Below, in pieces: positions 7,823 to 15,790 of a stretch of DNA of 64,000 bases. The translations under genes and the position numbers were made by a program. The DNA is taken from positions 43,730 through 107,729 of the forward strand of contig CAMPAR010000001.1 in assembly GCA_946632055.1 (NCBI GenBank). The letters are read 5' to 3'. The first letter of the stretch is position 1, and the number at the start of each line of letters is the position of its first letter. The notes beneath the pieces are model-generated. The model made no database searches. It was not told where the DNA came from and was given only the letters and a program-made list of their open reading frames with translations. Origin of the DNA: an uncultured Lachnospiraceae bacterium (GTDB lineage: Bacteria > Bacillota > Clostridia > Lachnospirales > Lachnospiraceae).

Positions 7823-9493
7823 ATGCTGGAATACTTACATGTCAGGAACATTGCGCTGATCCGGGAAGCGGAGCTTGTGCTCTCGGATCATCTGAACATT
7901 CTTTCCGGTGAAACCGGCGCCGGAAAATCGATTCTGCTCGGGTCACTGGGCTTAGCGCTCGGCGAGCGTGGAAGCACGGATCTTCTCAGAACCGGCGAAA
8001 GCGAAGGCTTTGTGGAGCTCGTCTTTTCCGTCACGGACCCGGACACGCTTGCAAGGCTCGCGGAGGAATCCGTACAGCCGGAGGACGGGAAGCTGATCCT
8101 GTCCCGGCGAATTTCGGACAAGCGGAGCATCCTGCGCCTGAACGGAGAAGTGGTCTCCGCGTCCTTTGTGCGGAAAATATCCTCGTTGCTTCTTGATATC
8201 CACGGGCAGCACGAGCATCAGTCGCTCCTTAACGAGGAAAACCATCTTTCGGTGCTGGACGGCTACGCGAAGGAGACGATCCGGGAGGCGCTTCTTGCCT
8301 ATCAGGACTGCTATGCGTCCTACCGGAAGCTGAAGGAGGAGATCCGCGCGCTCGGCGGCGGAGACGATGAGGAACGGCGCAGGCGCATGGATTTCATCGG
8401 GTTCCAGATTTCGGAAATCGAGGAGGCGGGAATCCGGCGCGGCGAAGAAGAGGCGCTGACGGAGGAGCTGAAAAAACTATCCTCCGCGGCGGCGATCACG
8501 GCCGGTTTGCAGGAAACGTCCGATGCGCTTTCCGGGCAGAACGCCGACGGAATATCATCCTCGATCCGCGCGCTTCAGGCGCTCCTTGGCGTTGACCCCT
8601 CGCTTTCGGCGCTCGTTTCGGAGCTTCGGGATATCGAATCGCTGATGCAGGATGCCGCTGAGGACGCTAAGGAGCGGCTTCAGAATCTGGAGTCCGACCC
8701 GGCGCGACAGGACGAGGTCGAAACGCGGCTCGCGCTGCTTTCCCGGATGAAGCGAAAGTACGGAAACTCGGAGGAGGAGATTTTACGGACCTGCGATCAG
8801 CTTCAGTCCGAATACGACCAGCTCCGGGACTTTGATGAAAACAAAGAGGAAATGCTCCTGCGGCTTTCGGAGCTGAAGAAAAAGCTGATCGAGGCCGCGA
8901 AGGCGCTGCATGAGCGGAGGCTTCTCGCCGCCCGGGATTTCGAGGGGGAAATGACGGAAGCCCTGAAGGATCTCAACTTCCTGCAGGTGGTTTTCAGCGC
9001 CGAAGTGACGGAGACCAACCGCTTTACGAAGAACGGGGCGGATGAGGTGCGCTTCCTCATCTCCACGAATCCCGGCGAACCGGTGAAGCCCCTTTCGAAG
9101 GTGGCTTCCGGCGGCGAGCTTTCCAGAATCATGCTGGCGATCAAGTCGCTTTCGGCGGATACGGACCGGATCGGGACACTGGTGTTCGATGAAATCGACT
9201 CCGGAATCAGCGGAAAAACCGCGGCGAGCGTGGCGCGCAAGATGCGCCGCATCGCGAAAAACCACCAGGTGATCTGCATCAGCCATCTGCCGCAGATCGT
9301 CTCGGCCGCGGATCATCACTTCCTGATCGAGAAGACCGCGGAGGACGGAAGCGCCGTGACAAAGGTCACTGAGCTTTCCGAAGAGGAGAGCGTCCGGGAG
9401 ATCGCGCGGCTTCTCGGCGCCGGAGAGGAAACCGAGGCGGGGCTTGAAAACGCGCGGGAAATGAAGGGCATGATGAATACGGACCGGACGTAA
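7823..9493 (+). CDS. recN: DNA repair protein RecN
   Basis: A 556-residue SMC-like ATPase acting early in double-strand-break repair. Walker A is GETGAGKS near residue 28, a coiled-coil middle spans roughly residues 150-370, and the C-terminal head has the ABC signature VASGGELSRIMLAIK and Walker B TLVFDEIDSGISG. The head domain ends normally. The spoIVB-spo0A pair that follows recN in many spore-forming clostridia is absent here. Confidence 0.96.
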   Translation: MLEYLHVRNIALIREAELVLSDHLNILSGETGAGKSILLGSLGLALGERGSTDLLRTGESEGFVELVFSVTDPDTLARLAEESVQPEDGKLILSRRISDKRSILRLNGEVVSASFVRKISSLLLDIHGQHEHQSLLNEENHLSVLDGYAKETIREALLAYQDCYASYRKLKEEIRALGGGDDEERRRRMDFIGFQISEIEEAGIRRGEEEALTEELKKLSSAAAITAGLQETSDALSGQNADGISSSIRALQALLGVDPSLSALVSELRDIESLMQDAAEDAKERLQNLESDPARQDEVETRLALLSRMKRKYGNSEEEILRTCDQLQSEYDQLRDFDENKEEMLLRLSELKKKLIEAAKALHERRLLAARDFEGEMTEALKDLNFLQVVFSAEVTETNRFTKNGADEVRFLISTNPGEPVKPLSKVASGGELSRIMLAIKSLSADTDRIGTLVFDEIDSGISGKTAASVARKMRRIAKNHQVICISHLPQIVSAADHHFLIEKTAEDGSAVTKVTELSEEESVREIARLLGAGEETEAGLENAREMKGMMNTDRT

Positions 9494-9539
9494 AAACCGG
9501 GTATAAGACAGAATAAATTGGGCGAAGGAGAGGTGCTTT

Positions 9540-10772
9540 ATGAGTCAGAGAGAAGATGTGATTGCGATTGTTAAGAAATCCGTTCAGGCCGTTATGCCGC
9601 AGCGTTCCGTCCGGGACGCGCTTGCCGGGATGAACTTTGCGAGCGACCGGCTGTACCTTGTGGCGGCCGGAAAAGCGGCTTATTCCATGGCAAAGGCGGC
9701 GGAAGCCGTGCTCGGCGAGAAGATCCGCGACGGCGTGGTCATCACAAAATACGGGCACGCAAAGACGCCGCTCCAGCATTCCAGAATCTTCGAGGCCGGA
9801 CATCCCACGCCGGACCGGAATTCCTATGAAGCCACGCAGAAGGCGATCGACATGGTCTACGGGCTTTCGGAGCAGGACGAGGTGCTGTTCCTTCTGTCCG
9901 GCGGCGCGTCCAGCCTTTTCGAGGTGCCGATCATCGCGGAGGACGACCTGAAAACGATCACGGACAAGCTCCTCGCGTCCGGCGCGGACATTCATGAAAT
10001 CAACATGGTCAGAAAGCACCTGTCGCAGGTAAAGGGCGGCCGTTTCGCGCTCGCCTGCTTCCCGGCGAAGGTTCATGTGATCGCCCTTTCCGACGTCATC
10101 GGAAACGATCTTTCGACGATCGGCTCCGGCCCATGCTATCCGGATAAATCTACCGGAGAAGAGGCCTTCTCGGTCCTCGAGAAATACCATATCAAGCTGA
10201 ACGCGGATATCATCGAGACCCTGATGCTCGATACGCCGAAGTCGCTCAGCAACGCCGATCATCAGGTGATCGGGGATGTGTCGAAGCTCTGTGCGGCCGC
10301 GAAAGACGCCTGCGAGGCGCTCGGCTACCGCACGGTCGTCCTGACCGATTCCCTGAACTGCGAGGCGAAGGATGCCGGGGCCTTCCTGGCGTCAATCGCG
10401 CGTTTCTATCAGGGAACGAAGAAGAGCCTCGCCTTCATCGCCGGCGGAGAAACCGTGGTGAAGCTCACGGGAGACGGCCTCGGCGGCAGAAACCAGGAGC
10501 TTGCGCTTTCCGCGGCGGACGGCATCGCGGGACTCAAGGACACGGTAATTTTCAGCTTCGGCTCCGACGGGACGGACGGCCCGACCGACGCGGCGGGCGG
10601 CTTTGTCGACGGAACAACGAAGGAGAAGCTGGAGGAAGCCGGTCTGAAGATCTATGAGGTTCTCCGGAAGAACGATTCCTATCACGCACTTCAGGCTGTA
10701 CAGAGCCTGATCGTGACGGGACCGACGGGCACCAACGTGAACGACGTCGCCGTGGTCCTGATCAAAAGATAA
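9540..10772 (+). CDS. Glycerate 2-kinase, MOFRL family (type II)
   Basis: A 410-residue member of the GckA/TtuD-type glycerate kinases (DUF4147 plus MOFRL domain). It phosphorylates D-glycerate to 2-phosphoglycerate, feeding serine-, glyoxylate- or sugar-acid-derived carbon into lower glycolysis. Visible are LVAAGKAAYSMAKAAE, GHPTPDRNS, LLSGGASSLFEVP and, in the MOFRL part, GGRNQELALSAAD plus FGSDGTDGPTDAAGGFVD. GAAGGAGAGGTG upstream fixes the start. It is probably monocistronic; no neighbour suggests a particular glycerate source. Confidence 0.92.
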   Translation: MSQREDVIAIVKKSVQAVMPQRSVRDALAGMNFASDRLYLVAAGKAAYSMAKAAEAVLGEKIRDGVVITKYGHAKTPLQHSRIFEAGHPTPDRNSYEATQKAIDMVYGLSEQDEVLFLLSGGASSLFEVPIIAEDDLKTITDKLLASGADIHEINMVRKHLSQVKGGRFALACFPAKVHVIALSDVIGNDLSTIGSGPCYPDKSTGEEAFSVLEKYHIKLNADIIETLMLDTPKSLSNADHQVIGDVSKLCAAAKDACEALGYRTVVLTDSLNCEAKDAGAFLASIARFYQGTKKSLAFIAGGETVVKLTGDGLGGRNQELALSAADGIAGLKDTVIFSFGSDGTDGPTDAAGGFVDGTTKEKLEEAGLKIYEVLRKNDSYHALQAVQSLIVTGPTGTNVNDVAVVLIKR

Positions 10773-10842
10773 ATGATTTTTCTGCAACCCTTCCTGACCG
10801 GACGCTGTCTGTATGTTTGAAGAGAAAAGAGGGACCCGAATC

Positions 10843-11403
10843 TTGGAAGACGCAAAGATTGTCGAGCTCTATTTTGACCGGGATGAAGCCGCCGTGGCGG
10901 AAACCGCCGTGAAATACGGCAGCTACTGCCACACGGTGTCCTACAATGTCCTCCGGGATGCGGAGGACGCCGAGGAATGTGTCAACGACACCTGGCTTCA
11001 TACCTGGAACGCCATTCCGCCGACGCGGCCGGATTCCCTGAAGGCCTTTGTCGGGCGGATCGCGCGGAATCTCTCCCTGAACCGGCTGAAGGAGAAGAAC
11101 GCCCTGAAACGGGGTGCCGGAGAGGCGGACGCGGCGCTCGAAGAGCTGGACGAATTCATTGCATCCGGTGCGACGGTGGAAGATGAGGTTGAGGGGCGGC
11201 TGTTAAAGGACGAGATCAACCGTTTTCTTGGCGGACTTTCCAGGAATATGCGGGTGGTTTTTGTGCAGCGCTATTTCTATTTCAGTACGGTAAAGGAAAT
11301 TGCGGCGAATCTCGGATTGACGGAGAATAATGTCAAATCCCTTCTCTTCAGGGCAAGAAACAAACTGAAAGAGCATCTTGAGAAGGAGGGCTTTGTGCTG
11401 TGA
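10843..11403 (+). CDS. ECF-type RNA polymerase sigma factor
   Basis: A sigma-70 family protein of about 186 residues with region 2 (YNVLRDAEDAEECVNDTWLHTWNAIPP) and region 4 helix-turn-helix (VKEIAANLGLTENNVKSLLFRARNKLKEHL). I prefer TTG at 10843 (LEDAKIVELYF), which has AGAGGG upstream and matches where family members begin; the track ATG at 10813 has no ribosome binding site. It ends in a GTGA overlap with a membrane protein gene, the layout of an ECF sigma factor with its regulator. The target regulon is unknown. Confidence 0.85.
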   Translation: MEDAKIVELYFDRDEAAVAETAVKYGSYCHTVSYNVLRDAEDAEECVNDTWLHTWNAIPPTRPDSLKAFVGRIARNLSLNRLKEKNALKRGAGEADAALEELDEFIASGATVEDEVEGRLLKDEINRFLGGLSRNMRVVFVQRYFYFSTVKEIAANLGLTENNVKSLLFRARNKLKEHLEKEGFVL

Positions 11404-12167
11404 AGGACAATCGAATCATTCAGGCGGTTTCGGATATCGATGACGCCTATATTCTGGAGGCGGACCCCGAAAACGCGGGAAAAAGAATACGCGCGGGACG
11501 GATTCGTGTGATCCGGACGCTCAGCATCGCGGCAGCGGCGCTCCTTGTGACGCTGGCGGGCGTTTTCGCGGGGATTCTTCTCATCCGTCCCTCGAAGAGC
11601 AGTGACAACAAAGCAGCAGCGGATATGCAGGCGGAGGCCGCGGCGGAGGAGTACGAATACGCCGAAGAAACGCGGGCAGAGAGCGCGATGCGGACGGAGG
11701 AGAAATCTGCCGGAATGCTGACGGAAGCCGCGATGGACGCGGAAGCGGACGCCGAAATGCTGATGGATGATGCAGCGGGAGCGCCGGCCGATGCGGAAGA
11801 GGTACCTGACGGTGCGCTGAACGAAGCGGTCACGGCGGGAGCAGAACGCTTCACCTTTGCCGAAGTGTCGGACGGAGCGCTGGTTCTTCTTGTACAGGCC
11901 GGATTTCAGGACATCACGATTACGGAGGAGAACGCCGCCTTTACGCTGCTCCTTTCGGACGGAACGAAGTCGCTGTACCGCGTGGAGCCCGCAGACAACG
12001 CGGCGGAGGACGCCGGGTACGGCACGGTGGAGGTCCGGACGGAGGAAGGCGCCGGGGAGGAAATCTTCCTGGTTTCCCGGGAGATGCTTGCGGCGGAAAC
12101 CCCGGAGGAACTGCAGGCACTTTATGACGGAGCCTTTGAGATGTGCACGGCTCCGCAGGAAGAATAA
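11400..12167 (+). CDS. Membrane protein coupled to the ECF sigma factor (putative anti-sigma)
   Basis: A 255-residue protein starting with GTG inside the sigma stop codon. Residues 1-40 are cytoplasmic-looking and basic, residues about 41-64 form one membrane helix (LSIAAAALLVTLAGVFAGILLI), then comes a low-complexity Ala/Glu/Asp/Met-rich extracytoplasmic linker to about residue 135, and a compact C-terminal domain (about 140-250) that I do not recognise. Gene order and topology fit a membrane anti-sigma or sensor. No ZAS zinc motif (HxxxCxxC) is present, so it is not a classic zinc anti-sigma. Confidence 0.65.
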   Translation: MKDNRIIQAVSDIDDAYILEADPENAGKRIRAGRIRVIRTLSIAAAALLVTLAGVFAGILLIRPSKSSDNKAAADMQAEAAAEEYEYAEETRAESAMRTEEKSAGMLTEAAMDAEADAEMLMDDAAGAPADAEEVPDGALNEAVTAGAERFTFAEVSDGALVLLVQAGFQDITITEENAAFTLLLSDGTKSLYRVEPADNAAEDAGYGTVEVRTEEGAGEEIFLVSREMLAAETPEELQALYDGAFEMCTAPQEE

Positions 12168-12185
12168 TTCAGGAGAGTACCCCAC

Positions 12186-12734
12186 TTGTCCAATTTTACC
12201 GAAAATGCGATTAAACGGTCGTTTATCCGGCTGCTGGAAAAAAAGCAGCTGAAAAACATTACGATCCGTGATATTGTGGATGACTGCGGCATCAACCGCA
12301 GTTCTTTCTACTACCATTTTCAGGACATTCCGGCGCTTCTCGAGAAGATTATTCAGGAGGGCTCGGACTCGATCATCCGGAAGAACGCAAGCGGTTCTCT
12401 TGTCGAATGCATGGACGGCGTGGTGAAGTTCCTTTCCCGCTATCAGAAGTCCGTGATTCATGTCTATAAGGCCGTGGACCGCGAGGTGTTTATCCAGTGG
12501 ACCGAGCGGGCATGCAGCTATTTTGTATCCAGCTATCTGGACCGCGCGCTGACGGAAGGGGAGATTACGGAGCGCACGAAGCACCGGATTACCCAGTATT
12601 ATCTGTATCTCGTGACCGGCTTCATGCTCCGGTGGATCGACGCCGGGCTGGACGAAGGAATGCCGGCGGAATTCATCGAGCTCCTGGAAAAGACCTGCGA
12701 CGTCAGGGAGCTCGTCACCCGGTTTTCTTCATAA
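12186..12734 (+). CDS. TetR/AcrR family transcriptional regulator
   Basis: A 182-residue regulator with an N-terminal helix-turn-helix (AIKRSFIRLLEKKQLKNITIRDIVDDCGINRSSFYYHF, residues about 7-45) and an all-helical ligand/dimer domain. It starts with TTG, preceded by AGGAG about 10 nt upstream. The DNA-binding part resembles the DhaS/YcbG-type TetR proteins of Firmicutes. No divergent target gene is adjacent, so effector and target are unknown. A palindromic repeat follows the stop. Confidence 0.85.
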   Translation: MSNFTENAIKRSFIRLLEKKQLKNITIRDIVDDCGINRSSFYYHFQDIPALLEKIIQEGSDSIIRKNASGSLVECMDGVVKFLSRYQKSVIHVYKAVDREVFIQWTERACSYFVSSYLDRALTEGEITERTKHRITQYYLYLVTGFMLRWIDAGLDEGMPAEFIELLEKTCDVRELVTRFSS

Positions 12735-12738
12735 AAAA

Positions 12739-12819
12739 TCGAGCCGAGGGGTATGGGTATCCTCACAAGGCGTATGTGAAACCGCGCCGCAGGAGGATAC
12801 CCATCTCGCAGGCGAGTTT
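12739..12819 (+). repeat. Dispersed palindromic repeat, copy A
   Basis: An 81-nt element: left flank TCGAGCCGAGGG, arm ATGGGTATCCTC, a central hairpin GGCG...CGCC, arm GAGGATACCCAT (12-bp perfect complement) and right flank CTCGCAGGCGAGTTT. Copies at 35246 (inverted) and 55166 share the flanks and architecture, but their arms have different, still complementary sequence. Copy A also has a diverged central loop. Confidence 0.85.
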
Positions 12820-12828
12820 CGCGATACA

Positions 12829-12868
12829 CAGAGGAGGCCCCGGGCAGTAATGCCCGGGGCCTCCTCTG
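12829..12868 (+). terminator. 18-bp perfect hairpin between convergent genes
   Basis: CAGAGGAGGCCCCGGGCA and its exact complement flank the loop GTAA. It lies between the converging TetR and PPK2 genes, so it can serve both directions. The T-tract is weak on either side. Confidence 0.75.
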
Positions 12869-12892
12869 TTCATTATATATACAAAATTTCAG

Positions 12893-14374
12893 TTACTTCT
12901 GCTCCTTGCAGGCCTTCTTGCAGGCGTCAATCACAATCCGGAGCGCCTTCAGGCGGGCGTAGCGTTTGTCGTTGGATTCCAGAATATACCAGGGCGCGAA
13001 GACGGTGGAGGTCTTCTGAAGCATCTCGTTCACGGCTTCCTCATAGAGATCCCACTTTTCGCGGTTCCGCCAGTCCTCATCCGTGATTTTCCACTGCTTT
13101 TCGGGCGTGTTCTGGCGGTCGGTGAAGCGCTCGAGCTGGGTCTCGTTATCGATCTGCACCCAGAACTTGATGACCACCGCACCCCAGTCCGACAGTTCCT
13201 TCTCAAATTCGTTCATCTCGTTGTAGGCGCGCTGCCAGTCATTCTCGGAGCAGAAGCCCTCGAGACGCTCGACCATGACCCGGCCATACCAGGTGCGGTC
13301 AAAGATGGCGATGTGTCCGGTCTTCGGCAGTCGGTTCCAGAAGCGCCAGAGGAAATGACGCGCCTTTTCGTGAGGCTCGGGACTCGCGATCGGGTGCACC
13401 ACATAGCCGCGCGGGTCCAGAGCGCCGGCGATCCGCTTGATATTGCCGCCCTTGCCGGCCGCGTCCCAGCCCTCGTAAGCGATGATGACCGGAATCTTAC
13501 GGCGGTAGAGCTCGTTGTGAAGGCTGCGGAGCTCCTTCTGCAGCTTGTCGAGTTCGCTGCGGTATTCCTCCTCGGAGACGGTCTTGTCCTTCAGGGAGAT
13601 TTCGCTTAAGAGCGGCATCTCAACGAGCGGGAAGGTGTTCTGCAGAATCGGCACGGCGAGCGCGTGGTTCTTGAGCGCGGTATCGATGCCCTGATTCAGG
13701 AATTCCAGCACCTGCAGCTCCGCCCATTTCCGGTCTTTGGCGTCGATGATGTACCAGGGAGAGGTCGAGCGGTTCGTGCCTTCGAGATACCGGTCGTAGA
13801 GCTTCTCATAGCGGTCGTAGTGCTTGTTCTGCTCTTCGTCGGCGTGACTCACGCGCCAGCTCGTGTTCTTGTCGGACAGCAGATCCTTCAGGCGCTTTTT
13901 CTGCTCCTTGCGGTCGATCTGGAAGAAGAATTTCATGACAAGATAGCCGTTGTCCGTGAGAGACCGTTCGGTGGTATTAATGCTGCGGATCCGCTTCTCA
14001 TAGTCTTTTTCGGAGAGCTCTCCGTCCGCGAGCCCCTGAATGATTTCCTCCATCCAGTAGCCGTCGAAGAATTCGAACTTGCCGGCTTCCGGAATTTCCA
14101 GCATGTAGCGGTACAGGAAGGGGTAGCGCTTTTCTTCTTCGGTCGCGGGCGCCATGGTTTTCACGCGGAAGAAGCGGGGGTCGATATTCCTGATGACCCG
14201 GCCGATCACGCTGCCTTTGCCGGCGGCTCCCCAGCCTTCAAAAATCACCATGACCGGGAGCTTCGCCTCTTTGATCTTATTCTGGTATCCGGCCAGCGTT
14301 TCCTGTTCCTTTTTGAGTGCAAGACGCAGGGTCTCGTCATCGGGCTTTGCGGCTTTCACAAAATCTTTCAACAT
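12893..14374 (-). CDS. Two-domain polyphosphate kinase 2 (polyphosphate:AMP phosphotransferase)
   Basis: A 493-residue protein with two tandem PPK2 domains, the arrangement of class II enzymes that use polyphosphate to convert AMP to ADP. Domain 1 has Walker A EGWGAAGKGSVIGR near residue 46 but a degenerate Walker B (FFDGYWMEEI). Domain 2 has YEGWDAAGKGGNIKR near residue 295 and the good Walker B/lid AIFDRTWYGRVMVER, so the C-terminal domain should be the active one, as in characterised homologues. It is monocistronic with AAAGGAGGA before the ATG, and its promoter region carries a redox-operator-like palindrome. Confidence 0.92.
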   Translation of the reverse strand: MLKDFVKAAKPDDETLRLALKKEQETLAGYQNKIKEAKLPVMVIFEGWGAAGKGSVIGRVIRNIDPRFFRVKTMAPATEEEKRYPFLYRYMLEIPEAGKFEFFDGYWMEEIIQGLADGELSEKDYEKRIRSINTTERSLTDNGYLVMKFFFQIDRKEQKKRLKDLLSDKNTSWRVSHADEEQNKHYDRYEKLYDRYLEGTNRSTSPWYIIDAKDRKWAELQVLEFLNQGIDTALKNHALAVPILQNTFPLVEMPLLSEISLKDKTVSEEEYRSELDKLQKELRSLHNELYRRKIPVIIAYEGWDAAGKGGNIKRIAGALDPRGYVVHPIASPEPHEKARHFLWRFWNRLPKTGHIAIFDRTWYGRVMVERLEGFCSENDWQRAYNEMNEFEKELSDWGAVVIKFWVQIDNETQLERFTDRQNTPEKQWKITDEDWRNREKWDLYEEAVNEMLQKTSTVFAPWYILESNDKRYARLKALRIVIDACKKACKEQK

Positions 14375-14407
14375 GGAGCGTCCTCCTTTTTACGTGCAAT
14401 CATATTC

Positions 14408-14424
14408 TTGTGAATCATTCACAA
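14408..14424. promoter_or_regulatory. Perfect palindrome, Rex-like operator in the PPK2 promoter
   Basis: TTGTGAATCATTCACAA is a perfect inverted repeat with a 3-nt spacer. The half-site TTGTGAA is that of Rex operators, but the usual Rex spacer is 4 nt. On the minus strand it sits immediately upstream of a TATGAT -10 box about 50 nt from the PPK2 start, where a repressor would block transcription. A rex gene is present at 58215. Confidence 0.5.
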
Positions 14425-14517
14425 TTGCTTTCGCATTCCTGATTCTATTTATAGCCATATTTCATGAATCTGTCAAGAGAAATCGGCCCGGAACCCGGTA
14501 AATTTACGAAAAAACGG

Positions 14518-14547
14518 TTGACGGAGCCTTCTTCCCTATGGTATTCT
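14518..14547 (+). promoter_or_regulatory. Promoter for the 74-residue protein gene
   Basis: TTGACG, 18 nt, TATTCT with TGG directly before the -10 box. The start is expected around 14554, so the transcript would begin just before the AAGGGGGTGA ribosome binding sequence. Confidence 0.65.
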
Positions 14548-14562
14548 TTTTCTGATAAGGGG

Positions 14563-14787
14563 GTGAGTGATCTGTTTGGCAGAAAACGTACCGCTCCTGA
14601 AGCGGTTTTTGATCCGAAGACCATGGAAGCGGTCCTTTTATCCAGTATCTGCACCGGAGAGAAAACGGCCGGATTCCGGGACCGCGAAACCGGGAAGTTT
14701 ACGGGCGTCTGCGCCATCCGTGACGAGAAGGACCTGAAGCGCTTTATGAAGACCTACGGCGTGGAGGATCTGAGGACCATCTACTGA
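14563..14787 (+). CDS. Small conserved-looking hypothetical protein
   Basis: About 74 residues, reading DLFGRKRTAPEAVFDPKTME... and ending KTYGVEDLRTIY. The track start at 14464 lies upstream of the mapped promoter and cannot be right. GTG 14563 fits the frame but overlaps the AAGGGGGTGA ribosome binding sequence; CTG 14572, 5 nt beyond it, is the other option. The composition is mixed and soluble, with one Cys (SSICTGEKTAGF). I recall similar small Lachnospiraceae proteins of unknown function, but assign none. Confidence 0.6.
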   Translation: MSDLFGRKRTAPEAVFDPKTMEAVLLSSICTGEKTAGFRDRETGKFTGVCAIRDEKDLKRFMKTYGVEDLRTIY

Positions 14788-14835
14788 AGTTCGTTCCCGC
14801 AATTACAATTTGCACCCTTCGGACGGAAAAGATGC

Positions 14836-14841
14836 TATAAT
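14836..14841 (+). promoter_or_regulatory. Extended -10 promoter for the following membrane protein
   Basis: TGCTATAAT with a poor -35 (TTGCAC, 20-nt spacing). It lies about 48 nt upstream of the start codon at 14889, which has AGGAGG in front. Confidence 0.55.
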
Positions 14842-14888
14842 ACAATCATGGCCGGAAGGCCTGAGATCATATTTTCAGGAGGTTTTCA

Positions 14889-15569
14889 ATGTCAGAAGCG
14901 ATTATTTTCATCCTGGTTTTTCTGATCTGGATCATCTGCTGCTTCGCGGTGCTCGTCGCCATCGGCCTGTATATTCTGCGGGCGGTCGCGTTCCAGAAGC
15001 TTCTCAGAAAGTATAACTACCGGAAATCCTGGATGGCCTGGATTCCTTACGCGCAGTACTATGCGCTGGCCGACGCGGCCGCCGAAGGCCGTCCGACGAT
15101 GAAACTGTTCAGCGCAGACTGTCCGGTCTGGTGGTTCAAATTCTGGTATATCATCACGAATGTGGCGGCTTATCTGCCCTTTGTCGGTCCGGTCGCGATT
15201 TTCATCTTCAAGATGTTCTTCCTCGGAAGCGTGTACCGCACGATCTACGCCCGGGTCGAGGGACGGACGCTCGGAAGCCGGACGGCGCTCGGATTTTTCT
15301 CCGCCATCATCGGCCTGATTCCGATCATCAAATTCCTGCACTACGACAGCAGCAAAATTGCGGGCTGCGAAGAGAAGAAGCCCGCCGAAGAGGCCGTCCC
15401 GGTTCCGCTGATCGAAGCCGTGAAGGCCCCGGCTCAGGAGGCTCCGGTTTCAGAAGCGCAGGCTCAGGCAGCACCGGTTCAGGCAGCACCTGTTTCAGAA
15501 GCGCAGGCTCCAGAAGCGCCGGAAGCCACGGGAAACGCTGCTCCGGAAGAGGAGAAGAGCGAAGAATAA
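14889..15569 (+). CDS. Multi-pass membrane protein with Ala/Pro/Glu-rich tail
   Basis: A 226-residue protein. Residues 1-35 form a hydrophobic helix, followed by RKYNYRKSWMAWIPYAQYYALADAAAEG, a pattern seen in small membrane families with a YxKxGxPGWxAIIPxYN motif (DUF5684-like). Two more membrane stretches follow (about 90-120 and 135-152). From about residue 160 the tail is low complexity with an imperfect duplication of APVSEAQAQAAP/APVSEAQAPEAP. Function unknown. The tail is probably cytoplasmic, since the segment before it is positively charged. Confidence 0.75.
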   Translation: MSEAIIFILVFLIWIICCFAVLVAIGLYILRAVAFQKLLRKYNYRKSWMAWIPYAQYYALADAAAEGRPTMKLFSADCPVWWFKFWYIITNVAAYLPFVGPVAIFIFKMFFLGSVYRTIYARVEGRTLGSRTALGFFSAIIGLIPIIKFLHYDSSKIAGCEEKKPAEEAVPVPLIEAVKAPAQEAPVSEAQAQAAPVQAAPVSEAQAPEAPEATGNAAPEEEKSEE

Positions 15570-15600
15570 AGAAAGCTGACAATCAAATCATATCCATGTA

Positions 15601-15709
15601 GACAGAGTAGGAATGCATGTGTGAAATAGTGCCGGAAAGACGGGGAGTTGCTTTCCGGACGAAACGGTCATAAGGATGACCTGCAGTATGTGTTCCGCAT
15701 CCCGCTGTC
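15601..15709 (+). promoter_or_regulatory. THF (tetrahydrofolate) riboswitch aptamer
   Basis: GACAG...CTGTC closes the element. Inside it the conserved 5' strand CAGAGTAGGAATGC and 3' strand GTTCCGCATCCCGCTG match the AGAGUAG and GCAUCC(C)GCU blocks of the folT/THF aptamer. GGAATGCAT pairs with ATGTGTTCC (P2), and CCGGAAAG...CTTTCCGG forms the internal arm. It lies immediately upstream of a folT-type ECF gene, its canonical place. Called by eye, without a covariance-model score. Confidence 0.82.
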
Positions 15710-15730
15710 GCATAGCAGGCAGTGAAAGGA

Positions 15731-15790
15731 TCCTTTCTTCTATGCGGCATGCTCGAATTATGAGCTGTCCCGTGGAAGAAAGGATTTTTT
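15731..15790 (+). terminator. Riboswitch expression platform: terminator that also covers the folT ribosome binding site
   Basis: TCCTTTCTTC (15731-15740) pairs perfectly with GAAGAAAGGA (15775-15784), which is followed by TTTTTT and then the ATG at 15791. The 3' strand is also the Shine-Dalgarno sequence, so the hairpin could act as terminator, as translation block, or both. Confidence 0.75.

Noticed and set aside
11277-12584. 435-residue minus-strand ORF across the sigma, partner and TetR genes
   Set aside because: Covers three plus-strand genes with clear starts and domains; Arg/His-rich low-information translation.
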